Assembly: GCF_015207505.1 (NCBI RefSeq)
Contig: NZ_JADEWT010000048.1
Span: forward strand, 1-45,716
Direction of reading: 5' to 3'
DNA: 45,716 bases
DNA from: Tychonema sp. LEGE 06208
GTDB lineage: Bacteria; Cyanobacteriota; Cyanobacteriia; Cyanobacteriales; Microcoleaceae
Shown: piece after piece, positions 18,176-26,006 of the stretch
How positions within the stretch are numbered: position 1 is the stretch's first letter
Layout of the letters: every line of letters begins with the position of its first letter
Position numbers and translations under genes: made by a program
The notes under the pieces: generated by a model
Databases searched by the model: none
What the model was told of the DNA's origin: nothing
What the model saw: the letters and a program-made list of their open reading frames with translations, nothing else

Positions 18176-18195
18176 CTTCTTCCCTAGGGCTTTGA

Positions 18196-19986
18196 ATGAC
18201 TGAATTGATGATTAAAAATAAACAACTGTTGCTAATATTGCTGTGGATGGCGATCGCCCTAATGCTGCGCTTTGCCAATTTGGACTCGAAACCGCTGTGG
18301 ACGGACGAGTTTTCGACTCTAGTGTTTAGTTTGGGGAACAGTTTTCGCGGTGTGCCGATCGATCGCGCGATCGACCTTCCCACTCTACTACAACCGTTGC
18401 AATTTCGTCCCGATGCTGGCATTGGAGATGTCCTAAACCATTTGCTGCTAGAAAGCAACCATCCGCCAGTATATTTTATGCTAGCCCACTGGTGGATGCA
18501 GTTGTTTGGGCCGACTGAGGATAGTTTAGTGTGGATTGGGCGATCGCTGCCGGCATTATTGGGCGTAATTTCAGTTCCAGCCATCTACCTTTTAGGCAAA
18601 TTTGCATTCAATTCTCGTTTAGTTGGTCAATGTGCGGCCGCAATGATGGCAGTTTCTCCCTACGGCATTTATCTCGCTCAAGAAGCCCGCCATTATACAT
18701 TGGGAATCTTATTAGTTATTGCCTCTCTTTTTTGCTTGACCTTAGCTGCCAAAAAACTGCAACAGCGCGCTCCGCTGCCTATTTGGGCGGTGCTGCTTTG
18801 GATAGTTGTTAACTGTTTGGGAATTGCTTCTCACTACTTTTTCGTGCTGACTTTGTGTGCCGAAGCCATAGCCTTAATTGCTGTAATCTGGCAACAGTTT
18901 TATGGAAAATTGGCGCTTTCAGACAGTCAGCAGCCGAATATTTGGCAATTTCAAATTCTGTGGCGGCTTTTCGCAGTAGCGCTGGGGACTTTAGCTGGCG
19001 GTTTAGTTTGGTTGCCGATATTTTTGTCAAATAAATACGGTAGCGAACTCACGAATTGGCTTGTCAGTGGCGATCGCACATTTTTAGATTTGATCGCGCC
19101 GATTTTCCAAGCTTGCGCGGGATGGATTACTGTCGTGTCGCTGCTGCCGGTGGAATCGCCAAATTTGGCAGTAGTGGCTGGATCTGCGATCGGCATGACA
19201 ATATTTTTGCTGTGGGCGCTTCCCATCCTATTTGTCGCTCAGAAAAACTCCTTAAAAACGCTAAATAATCGTTTAGGTACTGTGATTTTCGGCGGATTTG
19301 TGCTAGGAGCAATTTTCCTATTTTTCAGCTTTGCATACATTCTTGGAATTGACCTAACTCGCGGCCCTCGATACAATTTCGTCTACTTTCCCGGCGCTAT
19401 ATTATTGTTAGGAGCAACCTTAGCAGTTATTTTTAACACACCTACAGTAAAAAGTCGATGGTTTAATTTACCTGCCGTAGAAATTTCTGGCAAAAGAGCA
19501 GTCATGCTAATTTTAGCAATGAGTTTTGTCAGCGGTATCACAGTAAATTCCAATCTCGGCTATCGCAAATATTACAAACCAGACCTTTTAATTCCGATTA
19601 TCCGCGAAGTTTCGTCGAAAGTTCCCGTTTTAATTGCCACTACTCAAAAGACTCATGTAGAAATAGGAGAGTTGATGGGGATTGGATGGGAATGGGAAAG
19701 AAGTTCGGCAACGGATTTTGTAGCGGATGTAACGGATGTTAGGAATAAAGAAGAAGTTAAAGCCTTTGATTCTCCGCTGTTTCTTTTGGCTAATCAGAGA
19801 AGGGATGGGCCGGAAATAGCGGCAGGGACACTTGACAAAACACTCAGTCAATTAGAACGTCCGCTAGATTTGTGGTTAGTAAATTTTCGCACACCTGTCA
19901 ACTTAGCATCACAAAAATGTCAGCTTGAATCGCGCGAGTTTCCGGCAGTAGACGGGTATGAATATCAAGTTTATCACTGTTTTTGA
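18196..19986 (+). CDS. Membrane glycosyltransferase, GT39/ArnT-PMT superfamily
   Basis: The 596-residue protein has about 10-12 membrane segments. The first outer loop carries LWTDEFST with the D37-E38 pair that is catalytic in PMT/ArnT enzymes. ESNHPPVYFMLAHWWM and LAQEARHYTLGI are also typical of this group. The last 130 residues form a soluble tail. Such enzymes transfer a sugar from a polyprenyl-phosphate donor to protein, lipid or polysaccharide at the outer face. The upstream GT2-GtrA enzyme could make the donor; this pairing is inferred from closeness and family roles. The acceptor cannot be deduced. The ATG at 18196 gives MTELMIKNKQ before the first membrane segment; a second Met lies at codon 5. 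Confidence 0.85.
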   Translation: MTELMIKNKQLLLILLWMAIALMLRFANLDSKPLWTDEFSTLVFSLGNSFRGVPIDRAIDLPTLLQPLQFRPDAGIGDVLNHLLLESNHPPVYFMLAHWWMQLFGPTEDSLVWIGRSLPALLGVISVPAIYLLGKFAFNSRLVGQCAAAMMAVSPYGIYLAQEARHYTLGILLVIASLFCLTLAAKKLQQRAPLPIWAVLLWIVVNCLGIASHYFFVLTLCAEAIALIAVIWQQFYGKLALSDSQQPNIWQFQILWRLFAVALGTLAGGLVWLPIFLSNKYGSELTNWLVSGDRTFLDLIAPIFQACAGWITVVSLLPVESPNLAVVAGSAIGMTIFLLWALPILFVAQKNSLKTLNNRLGTVIFGGFVLGAIFLFFSFAYILGIDLTRGPRYNFVYFPGAILLLGATLAVIFNTPTVKSRWFNLPAVEISGKRAVMLILAMSFVSGITVNSNLGYRKYYKPDLLIPIIREVSSKVPVLIATTQKTHVEIGELMGIGWEWERSSATDFVADVTDVRNKEEVKAFDSPLFLLANQRRDGPEIAAGTLDKTLSQLERPLDLWLVNFRTPVNLASQKCQLESREFPAVDGYEYQVYHCF

Positions 19987-19991
19987 ACGGG

Positions 19992-20081
19992 CGGGCGATC
20001 GCAATATTAAGGTTCCTAGTGTGGACTTCAGTTCGCAACAAAGAGCGGACTAAATGCCACACTACGAACCGATCGCCCGCT
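19992..20081. repeat. Nested palindrome with HIP1 outer arms and GTTCGTAGTG inner arms
   Basis: Outer arms GCGGGCGATCG and CGATCGCCCGC enclose inner arms GGTTCCTAGTGTGG (20011-20024) and CCACACTACGAACC (20057-20070). It is the third location of the GTTCGTAGTGC family. It sits exactly between the convergent ends of the GT39 gene and the next gene, so it may also act as a two-way terminator. Confidence 0.8.
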
Positions 20082-20490
20082 AAGCATCAGCGGCAAAATA
20101 TTTAATTAAGACGCTCATCACTTCACCGGGATTTTGAGTTGGAACAAGCGGGCTCCAGTCAGTAGCGCAGGCAAAATTATCGCGGTGAAAAGAATGAATG
20201 ACGCGGGAAACAACAGGACGAGAACTGATCATGAAAAGTTTCAAGAGTTCTCGGTTAACTGAAGTTTGCAAGTTTGGCTGCTTAGCAGGAGGCTGCATGA
20301 GTTCGGCAGTTAGATTGTCTTGCCCAACCTCGAAAGCAAGTATTAATTCGGTATTGGGCAGCAGTTGCCGGATGACTGTCAGAGATGATTCTGCTTCGCT
20401 GCGGCTGCGAAATTGCGCGACGGGTAAGCGCTGAAAGTTGGGCAGCAGTCGGTAAATAGTCCAAGCATTCGGAGTTTCTGGGGTGTTCAT
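20080..20490 (-). CDS. Conserved hypothetical protein, 136 residues
   Basis: Begins MNTPETPNAWTIYRLLPNFQRLPVAQFRSRSEAE. The N-terminal 55 residues have an alternating strand-helix-strand pattern similar to small domains that adjust or score positions (W-x-I-Y-R-L and A-x-FRSRSEAE). The C-terminal part (RELLKLFMISSRPVVSRVIHSFHRDNFAC) is helical. I do not recognise a named family and claim no function. The ATG at 20490 is the first Met in frame and follows a normal spacer. It shares its 3' flank with the GT39 gene across the nested palindrome. Coding is supported by length, composition and the absence of repeat-derived sequence. Confidence 0.6.
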   Translation of the reverse strand: MNTPETPNAWTIYRLLPNFQRLPVAQFRSRSEAESSLTVIRQLLPNTELILAFEVGQDNLTAELMQPPAKQPNLQTSVNRELLKLFMISSRPVVSRVIHSFHRDNFACATDWSPLVPTQNPGEVMSVLIKYFAADA

Positions 20491-20641
20491 GGTTGTATTG
20501 TAAATTGGGTATGTTTGCCCATAGGAATCTGACAGACTTGCATCTTTTATTGTTAGTGCAGTCTGTTTTGGCTATGGTTGTGCCTATCAAAATCAAGATA
20601 ACCGCTTAATTTAAGCGCTCAAATTAAGATTTTATAATTAT

Positions 20642-20899
20642 ATGGTAAAAAAAAGGCAACGTCAACGGCAACCAGAAAATGAGTTGCCTTTTCGGAGACT
20701 GCGGGAGGATGCTAACCTCAGCCAAGAAGAGTTGGCTGTACTGATGGGCGTATCGGGTTCGTCGGTGCGACGATGGGAAAAGGGAGACGAACCGACGATG
20801 ACTGTTCGGCAAATGAGGGATTTTTGCCGTTTGGTGGGGGTATCTTTTGATGAGTTGCCGGATTATCTCAGTCGGTGGGTAGATGAGGAGGAGTCATAG
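20642..20899 (+). CDS. XRE-family helix-turn-helix regulator
   Basis: The 85-residue protein is almost all one HTH_XRE domain: FRRLREDANLSQEELAVLMGVSGSSVRRWEKGDEP, with the recognition helix at about residues 37-47, followed by MTVRQMRDFCRLVGVSFDELPDYL. Such proteins bind operator DNA as dimers. The first ten residues (MVKKRQRQRQ) are strongly basic. The ATG follows an AT-rich leader without a clear Shine-Dalgarno site. Its final codons TCA TAG lie inside the 8-bp target duplication of the MITE that follows, so the stop codon was duplicated by the insertion and the reading frame was kept. Target genes are unknown; no antitoxin-type partner is adjacent on the same strand. Confidence 0.82.
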   Translation: MVKKRQRQRQPENELPFRRLREDANLSQEELAVLMGVSGSSVRRWEKGDEPTMTVRQMRDFCRLVGVSFDELPDYLSRWVDEEES

Positions 20900-21023
20900 G
20901 GGAGCATCTCATATTTGTAAAAAGACTTCTTTTGACTCCTTCTTTCTTCCTCTTTCCTCCTGTCTCCTGTCTCCTGCCTCCTACCTCCAATTTCTAGCTT
21001 GGCTGCAAAAGTGAGATGCTCCC
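20900..21023 (-). mobile_element. 124-bp MITE, copy B, with 8-bp target duplication at a stop codon
   Basis: By eye it is the exact reverse complement of copy A (8252-8375). It has the same GGGAGCATCTCA ends and is flanked by AGTCATAG at 20892-20899 and 21024-21031. The left duplicate contains the last codon and the TAG stop of the XRE gene. Inverted placement of two identical copies about 12.5 kb apart could support inversion between them. Confidence 0.95.
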
Positions 21024-21175
21024 AGTCATAGGAGGTCGATCGGGCGATCGCGCTTTCGATTAAAATAATTAAAATAAGTGCGTTAGCGAAGCTTTCGGCA
21101 GGAATCGAGCTTTCATTGCAGTACAAATTTTGTGGCAGAAGTAGCCGCTCAAAGTTTGAGTAACTCTCAGTATGC

Positions 21176-21628
21176 TCAACTTTCTGATTGAATTAAATCC
21201 CCTGCAGGTGGATGTCGTTTTATAGCTTTGTCAGCGGCCCGAATATTAATGACTCTCTCTCGATTTAAGACTAATGCTGTAACTGTAGCTCGTCCAATTG
21301 GAGTCAAACCAACTATTGATAATCCATCCGCAGACCAAATAAAATGTTCGTTCCAACTATCTTGTCTGGGATTAAACAAGGGTACTTCTACGTCTGACTG
21401 AGCATCTATCGCTCTAGTTTTATCAGATTTCTTGCGGTTGCAGTGAAAGCAAGCTAGTGCCAAATTGTCAATATCGTTAGTCCCATTTTTAGTTAAGGGA
21501 ATGATGTGTTCGATAGTAAACTCTACGTACTGCCATTGTTCGGAGGCATGACAATATTCGCACAGACAGTTTGCTCTCTGACGAACTTGATTTTGAATAT
21601 TTTCAGGGATTAGACGACGAGGGGACAT
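21176..21628 (-). CDS. HNH endonuclease
   Basis: The 150-residue protein has a compact HNH core: C23-x2-C26 (CEYC), E40-H41 (TIEHIIPL), N55 (DIDNLALAC) and C60-x2-C63-N64 (CFHCNRKKSD). The two CxxC pairs bind a structural zinc, and H41, N55 and the downstream N/H position hold the catalytic metal. The C-terminal half (from about 88) carries a small domain typical of stand-alone cyanobacterial HNH proteins: FNPRQDSWNEHF and GLTPIGRATVTAL. Its substrate is unknown. It starts 2 bases after the stop of the 90-residue ORF upstream, so the two are very probably translated together. The ATG at 21628 gives the usual MSPRRLIPEN. Confidence 0.9.
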   Translation of the reverse strand: MSPRRLIPENIQNQVRQRANCLCEYCHASEQWQYVEFTIEHIIPLTKNGTNDIDNLALACFHCNRKKSDKTRAIDAQSDVEVPLFNPRQDSWNEHFIWSADGLSIVGLTPIGRATVTALVLNRERVINIRAADKAIKRHPPAGDLIQSES

Positions 21629-21630
21629 TT

Positions 21631-21903
21631 CTATGCAGTAGGCTGAATCTGACCCAAGAAAAGATTGCGGACAGTCCGATTGACAAAACTGAGGTAATCG
21701 TCGATTTCTTCGTAAAGATTGAGTTCTTGTTCTTCCTCATGATTTAGGGGCAAAGTTTGTTGTTTATCCAACAGTTCTTGGATTCGATTTTTAACAGCGG
21801 TGGAGGCTTTAAAAATGGGTATGCCTTCCACTAATTCAATTCGGACAGCTCCTTCTATAGGTAGAGTATCGCGCAGGTTTTCCAGTTTTGGCAGGATTAG
21901 CAT
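21631..21903 (-). CDS. Small protein co-transcribed with the HNH gene, function unknown
   Basis: The 90-residue acidic, helical protein begins MLILPKLENLRDTLPIEGAVRIELVEGIPIFKAS and continues with TAVKNRIQELLDKQQTLPLNHEEEQELNLYEEIDDYLSFVN. The last part resembles small helical proteins found beside HNH or toxin-like genes in cyanobacteria. It overlaps nothing and ends 2 bases before the HNH start. It could be an antitoxin or immunity-like partner, or simply a conserved neighbour; the sequence does not decide. The ATG at 21903 is the first Met; no strong Shine-Dalgarno site is seen. Confidence 0.7.
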   Translation of the reverse strand: MLILPKLENLRDTLPIEGAVRIELVEGIPIFKASTAVKNRIQELLDKQQTLPLNHEEEQELNLYEEIDDYLSFVNRTVRNLFLGQIQPTA

Positions 21904-21950
21904 AGTTGTGGATTTTATGGGTTTCCGTCTTGATTATATCAAGGTTTTTT

Positions 21951-22568
21951 TCAATCTTTCCTCACACTATCGGGCACGCCCACCGCCGAAATACCCGCTA
22001 TCGCCCTTAAATTCTGACACCGAATCAACTCATTAAAATCCAAACTGCGCCCTTCAATTTGCGCCGCAGCTTCAATAGCAGACAGCAAATGTCCGGCGGC
22101 CTCGGCTTCGCTGTAACCGCGCCTTAGAGCCACTTTAATCGCCGTCTCGTCAGCATCTAACTCTACTTGCGAACTGCGGTTGTCGCGCCAAATTCGAGTC
22201 ATCGCCAGTCCCGTCAACCCACCGGCGATCGCAATTCCGATCGCATCTCCCTGCAACAACTCTACAACAGTCCCGACAATTCCCGCCAGAGCAGCACCTT
22301 GATAAATATCCGCTTTAAACCACTTGAAATTGCCCAAAAAACTCACATTTCGCAATAGCAGCAAATCTCGCTGCGGCTTAGATAGCAACCTCCACAAATC
22401 AAAATTAATATAAATCGGTCGAGATTGATTCCAAGGCAAAGGAAAATCGCAATCAATTACCGTCGATTGTTGAGGCTTATTAATAATTTTACACGTCATG
22501 CGACCGGAAGCGGGCATCACATCTAACAGGCGGCGAATTTCAGGTTCGGGATTCATAGTTGAAGTCAT
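21951..22568 (-). CDS. DUF3318 domain-containing protein
   Basis: The 205-residue protein includes EIRRLLDVMPASGRMTCKI near residue 10 and RPIYINFDLWRLLSKPQRDLLLLR near 50. It has two adjacent hydrophobic segments (about 90-130: AALAGIVGTVVELL and AIGIAIAGGLTGLA) and an ending LLSAIEAAAQIEGRSLDFNELIRCQNLRAIAG. This matches the cyanobacterial DUF3318 family, of unknown function and probably membrane-associated. ELDADETAI and SEAEAAGHLL recall the layout of M48-like peptidase helices, but no HExxH is present. The Met at 22568 is supplied by the repeat array itself; the second Met at 22556 may be the true start. The STRR array occupies its whole upstream region. Confidence 0.82.
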   Translation of the reverse strand: MTSTMNPEPEIRRLLDVMPASGRMTCKIINKPQQSTVIDCDFPLPWNQSRPIYINFDLWRLLSKPQRDLLLLRNVSFLGNFKWFKADIYQGAALAGIVGTVVELLQGDAIGIAIAGGLTGLAMTRIWRDNRSSQVELDADETAIKVALRRGYSEAEAAGHLLSAIEAAAQIEGRSLDFNELIRCQNLRAIAGISAVGVPDSVRKD

Positions 22569-22868
22569 TAGTCATTGGTCATTAGTCATTGGTCATTGGT
22601 CATTAGTCATTGGTCATTGGTCATTGGTCATTGGTCATTGGTCATTGGTCATTGGTCATTGGTCATTGGTCATTGGTCATTAGTCATTAGTCATTGGTCA
22701 TTGGTCATTAGTCATTGGTCATTAGTCATTGGTCATTAGTCATTGGTCATTGGTCATTAGTCATTGGTCATTAGTCATTGGTCATTGGTCATTGGTCATT
22801 AGTCATTGGTCATTAGTCATTGGTCATTAGTCATTAGTCATTGGTCATTAGTCATTAGTCATTGGTCA
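22563..22868. repeat. Long STRR array (TTGGTCA and TTAGTCA heptamers)
   Basis: About 43 near-perfect heptamers run without a break, mixing TTGGTCA and TTAGTCA. It is the longest single array in the window and begins at the first ATG of the DUF3318 gene. Confidence 0.97.
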
Positions 22869-22944
22869 TCAGGAAGAGGGAATTGGTGCGATAAATCTCG
22901 TTTATTACTACTCATTAACAGGCTCTGTATGGTAACGCATATCC

Positions 22945-23017
22945 GGAGGCTCTGCCTCCTTTTTCCCAGTCGAGGCAGAGCCTCTGAATATCGGTTCCAA
23001 GGCAGAGCATTGGAACC
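22945..23017. repeat. Two inverted repeats downstream of the nucleoside transporter gene
   Basis: GAGGCTCTGCCTC pairs with GAGGCAGAGCCTC at 22972-22984, and GGTTCCAA (22993-23000) pairs with TTGGAACC (23010-23017). The first arm is itself palindromic (GGAGGC and GCCTCC). These are of the dispersed cyanobacterial palindrome type and could act as 3' stabilisers. The rest of the stretch to 23156 shows no gene. Confidence 0.7.
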
Positions 23018-23156
23018 AGTTTACCAGTTAAATATTGTTGGCCAACCCACCCCTACAAGCGGGATTTTACTGTTGCGTGAGGGCGGTTTTTACCGAATTG
23101 TCAATAATTGATAAATATTGTGGGTGAACCCGCTCCTACAAGCCATTAGAAGATAA

Positions 23157-24734
23157 TTAAGGCGTTTTCTTCGATTCAGATTTAGGAGATTCTTGAGCTT
23201 TTGGAGTTGCTTTGTTACCCTTCGGCGAAGGCTTCGGGCTGGCAATTTCTGGGGCAACGGACGGCTGGGAAGTTACGCTTGGGGATGCCTGCTGTTTTTG
23301 GGAAGCGGGGGCAGTTATCGGAGCTGCAGGGGCTGCCTTAGCACCTAAAATGCTCGCGTCTCCGGTGTCAAATAAGCCGGCGATGCAGGCAATCATCATT
23401 GTTGCTAGGGTGCCGACAAATAATGCTTTCCAACCGAGTTCGGAAATGTCTTTGCGGCGGGAGGGAATTAGGGCGATCGTACCGCCGACAAATATACCGA
23501 CGGATGCTAGGTGCGCGAAGCCGGAAAGGGCGTAACTGACAATCAAAACTGTGCGATCGCTAATCAGTCCTTGTTTTGCGGCTTCTGCTAAACTTTGATA
23601 GGGCGGAATTGCGGTTTCTAACAGGCGCCGTCCGATGATTACTGATGCTACCCAAGAATCCTCAATGGGAACTCCAGTTAACAAGGTTAGCGGATAAAAT
23701 AAAACTCCTTGGATATTTTGCAGGGTGACAAAACTAAAGATTGTGCCGATGGGAGCCGGCAACACGGCTAGCCAGCCAAAGAATTGATTGATTAAGGAAA
23801 CTAAGCCCAAGATTAAAATCAAAACAGCGGCGATCGCCACTGCCATTTTTACACCGTCCAATGCACCAATTATCGCTGCATCCAAAGGGCTGACTCGTTC
23901 GATGGGTTCTCCGCCCACAGTCTCTTGTTTGAGCGCTTCGCCGTCGATTTCCGAAATTTCGTCGCTGATAAATTCGCCGAGGCCTTGAGGCTTCCGTTCT
24001 TCCTTGGGGATGCCGCCCATTGTCAGCGGCACGCCTGTTTCGGGAACTAAAATTTTGGAGATGACAAAGCAAGCGGGAATGGCGATAATTGAGGCGGAAA
24101 CTAAATGTCCTAAAATATTGGGAAATACAGGCTTGAGAAAGCTGACGTAAATTGCTAAAGTTGATGAAGCGGCGGTTCCAAAACAGCAGGAGAGAATGGC
24201 ACAAAGTTCGGAACGAGTCATTTGCGGCAAGTAAGGCTTGACGACTATTGCTGCTTCTATTCCTACAAAAATATTGGCTGCGCCGCTGAGGGCTTCCGCG
24301 CCGCTCAACCGCATTGTCTTATAAAATATTTTGGCAAAAACTTCGGTGACAATTTGAATTACGCCGATGTTGTACAGTAAGGCCATGAGGCCGGAAAAAA
24401 AGACGACTGTCGGTAAAGCTCGAAAGGCGAAAATATATCCTAAATTAATTGCCGGCTCTTTACCCGGTACTGGTACAATATTGCTCCCGAATACAAATCT
24501 CGCTCCGGTGTCAGCAGCGGTGAATACTCCATCGAGCAAGCCTGTAAACCATTCTAGGGCGATACGAGTTGGGGGAAACAGGAATACTAAAAATCCTAAG
24601 ACTAATTGCAGGCCAATTCCCCAGATGATGACGCGCCAAGGTATATAACGAACTTGGCGGTTTTCTGAGAAAATCCAGGCGATCGCGCAGAGCCCAAAAA
24701 TGCCCAGAAATGAGATAAAGTTGTAAATAGACAT
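23157..24734 (-). CDS. nupC: Concentrative nucleoside transporter (NupC/CNT family)
   Basis: The 525-residue polytopic protein takes up nucleosides with sodium or protons across the plasma membrane. WRVIIWGIGLQLVLGFLVF, GYIFAFRALPTVVFFSGLMALLYNIGV, SGAEALSGAANIFVGIEAAIVVKPYL and the C-terminal YALSGFAHLASVGIFVGG are CNT core and gate motifs. The core ends near residue 455. A further 65-residue tail rich in A, P, S and K (from about 460) is not part of the family and is probably disordered in the cytoplasm or periplasm. The ATG at 24734 begins MSIYNFISFLGIFGL. The gene is monocistronic. The family is certain; which nucleosides are carried is not shown. Confidence 0.93.
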   Translation of the reverse strand: MSIYNFISFLGIFGLCAIAWIFSENRQVRYIPWRVIIWGIGLQLVLGFLVFLFPPTRIALEWFTGLLDGVFTAADTGARFVFGSNIVPVPGKEPAINLGYIFAFRALPTVVFFSGLMALLYNIGVIQIVTEVFAKIFYKTMRLSGAEALSGAANIFVGIEAAIVVKPYLPQMTRSELCAILSCCFGTAASSTLAIYVSFLKPVFPNILGHLVSASIIAIPACFVISKILVPETGVPLTMGGIPKEERKPQGLGEFISDEISEIDGEALKQETVGGEPIERVSPLDAAIIGALDGVKMAVAIAAVLILILGLVSLINQFFGWLAVLPAPIGTIFSFVTLQNIQGVLFYPLTLLTGVPIEDSWVASVIIGRRLLETAIPPYQSLAEAAKQGLISDRTVLIVSYALSGFAHLASVGIFVGGTIALIPSRRKDISELGWKALFVGTLATMMIACIAGLFDTGDASILGAKAAPAAPITAPASQKQQASPSVTSQPSVAPEIASPKPSPKGNKATPKAQESPKSESKKTP

Positions 24735-24955
24735 GAGTCTAGTCCTTAAAATAGCTGAGAATGCCGATCGACGGTTTGTACCACATCAGTTATACTATTC
24801 ATCGGACGGCAAGTGCCAAAAAAATAATTAGCAGATCAATTACGCACTCAACAGCGTATTTATGTCGTTGTTCATGTCAGCGCCAGCGGAAGCGGATCTT
24901 TAGCAACCGTTGATTTGCCGTAATTACCAGCAGTTTAAATAAAAACACGCAACAC

Positions 24956-25243
24956 ATGGAAGCTTTTGCTCCACATCCTCCCGAATGGACTGCGATGGCG
25001 GTTCACGCTACTGAGTTTTGCTGTCCCAAGTGCGGTGCTAGCTGCACTGATGCCCGCGAGGTCTGGATTAATCGCCGATCGCCAGTATACAGTGAGTTCC
25101 AGCGTCGCAAGTGGCAAGAATTTTATCGCTGTCAGTGCGACGGCGTGTGGTGGGCCTGGAGTAGCGATAGGCCTCCTTCTGAACTTGTGCGTCCCGATGA
25201 GAGTTCGGATGAGAGCTCCGATGAGGACTATGATGATTTTTAG
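24956..25243 (+). CDS. Small zinc-ribbon-like cyanobacterial protein
   Basis: The 95-residue protein contains FCCPKCGASCTDAREVWINRRSPVY followed by EFYRCQCDGVWWAWSSD. Cysteines in CPKC (about 23-26) and RCQC (about 58-60) could make a single zinc-ribbon site; CQCDGVWWAW is a tight aromatic cluster. The C-terminal 17 residues are almost all D, E and S. I do not know a named function, but the cysteine layout and normal codon use support a real gene. An ATG in front of GAAGCTTTTGC is the most upstream start. It is an independent unit followed by a hairpin at 25274-25297. Confidence 0.7.
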   Translation: MEAFAPHPPEWTAMAVHATEFCCPKCGASCTDAREVWINRRSPVYSEFQRRKWQEFYRCQCDGVWWAWSSDRPPSELVRPDESSDESSDEDYDDF

Positions 25244-25273
25244 AAGGACTTTCGATTTGATTTCAAATTAGGG

Positions 25274-25297
25274 TAAGGTGCGTCCGGGCGCACCTTA
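25274..25297 (+). terminator. Hairpin TAAGGTGCG / CGCACCTTA
   Basis: Perfect 9-bp arms with a 6-base loop lie 31 bases after the stop of the zinc-ribbon gene and between two convergent genes. No U-tract follows. A similar palindrome is at 41575-41597, so this may be a dispersed repeat used as a bidirectional terminator. Confidence 0.45.
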
Positions 25298-25326
25298 CAC
25301 TTACATTGGCGCGTGCAAGTTTTCAA

Positions 25327-25521
25327 TTAATTCAGCACGTCGAGTACGCCCTTGACTACGCCTTCCATGACTTTTTCAACTAAGATCAATTCATTTTCGC
25401 CGATCGACTCGTCTAAGAGCATTGACTGAATTCGCTGTCTGTCTTCGCGAGTCAGTTCGCCAGAGGCAAAGATCCGTTCAACTACTTGTTCATTTAAAAA
25501 TGGGAAGGGTTGATTTTGCAT
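25327..25521 (-). CDS. Small conserved hypothetical protein, 64 residues
   Basis: MQNQPFPFLNEQVVERIFASGELTREDRQRIQSML is a compact helical sequence with an acidic second half (DESIGENELILVEKVMEGVVKGVLDVL). An AGGGACAG sequence about 5-10 bases before the ATG at 25521 makes a good Shine-Dalgarno site, supporting translation. GELTREDRQRIQSMLLD resembles small cyanobacterial proteins that occur beside stress or nuclease genes, but I cannot name a family. It converges on the zinc-ribbon gene. Confidence 0.65.
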   Translation of the reverse strand: MQNQPFPFLNEQVVERIFASGELTREDRQRIQSMLLDESIGENELILVEKVMEGVVKGVLDVLN

Positions 25522-26006
25522 TATCTGTCCCTAAAAGCATCAATATTTTATTTTTAATTTTGCTAGAGGAGGCAGTTATTTTGTGGGTTTTTGCCTTCTC
25601 ACCCAAATCTTTGCTCCAATCTTAGGACTCAGCAGGCGTTTTGTCAAGACACCTGCGACCGATAAATACGGAATCTGCTTGGTATTTCTGACATTCTGGC
25701 AAAAGATGGTTTTAGAGGGCGATCGACTCAAAGACGCTGATTTGCACCCTGGGAGCAAACCGCCGTGCCCGCAAGCTTTTTAAGTTTATTGGCACTTTAG
25801 CGGAACATTACAGCTCAAAAAAAATCAAAACTACAATAGATTAGAATGGGGCATGGCGAATGGGGAATGGGGAATTGGGAATGGGGAATTGGGAATGGGG
25901 AATTGGGAATGGGGAATTGGGAATGGGGAATTGGGAATTGTCAACCACTAACGACTGATGACTGATGACTAATAACTAATGACTAATGACTAATAACTAA
26001 TAACTA
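25522..26006. other. Spacer before the TPS-CHAT gene with two STRR arrays
   Basis: Array 1 (about 25848-25937) repeats GGGGAATGGGGAATT units. Array 2 (about 25946-26006) repeats ACTGATG, ACTAATG and ACTAATA heptamers and ends at the ATG of the next gene. A 66-codon ORF at 25583-25783 begins with GTG after GAGGAGG but has no recognisable family and was not accepted. Confidence 0.7.

Noticed and set aside
22563..22868. STRR array as a CRISPR
   Set aside because: Units are contiguous 7-bp repeats with no spacers of unique sequence.
25583..25783. 66-codon ORF beginning GTG after GAGGAGG
   Set aside because: Ribosome site is attractive, but the protein has no recognisable pattern and ends in low-quality sequence; left as a possibility only.
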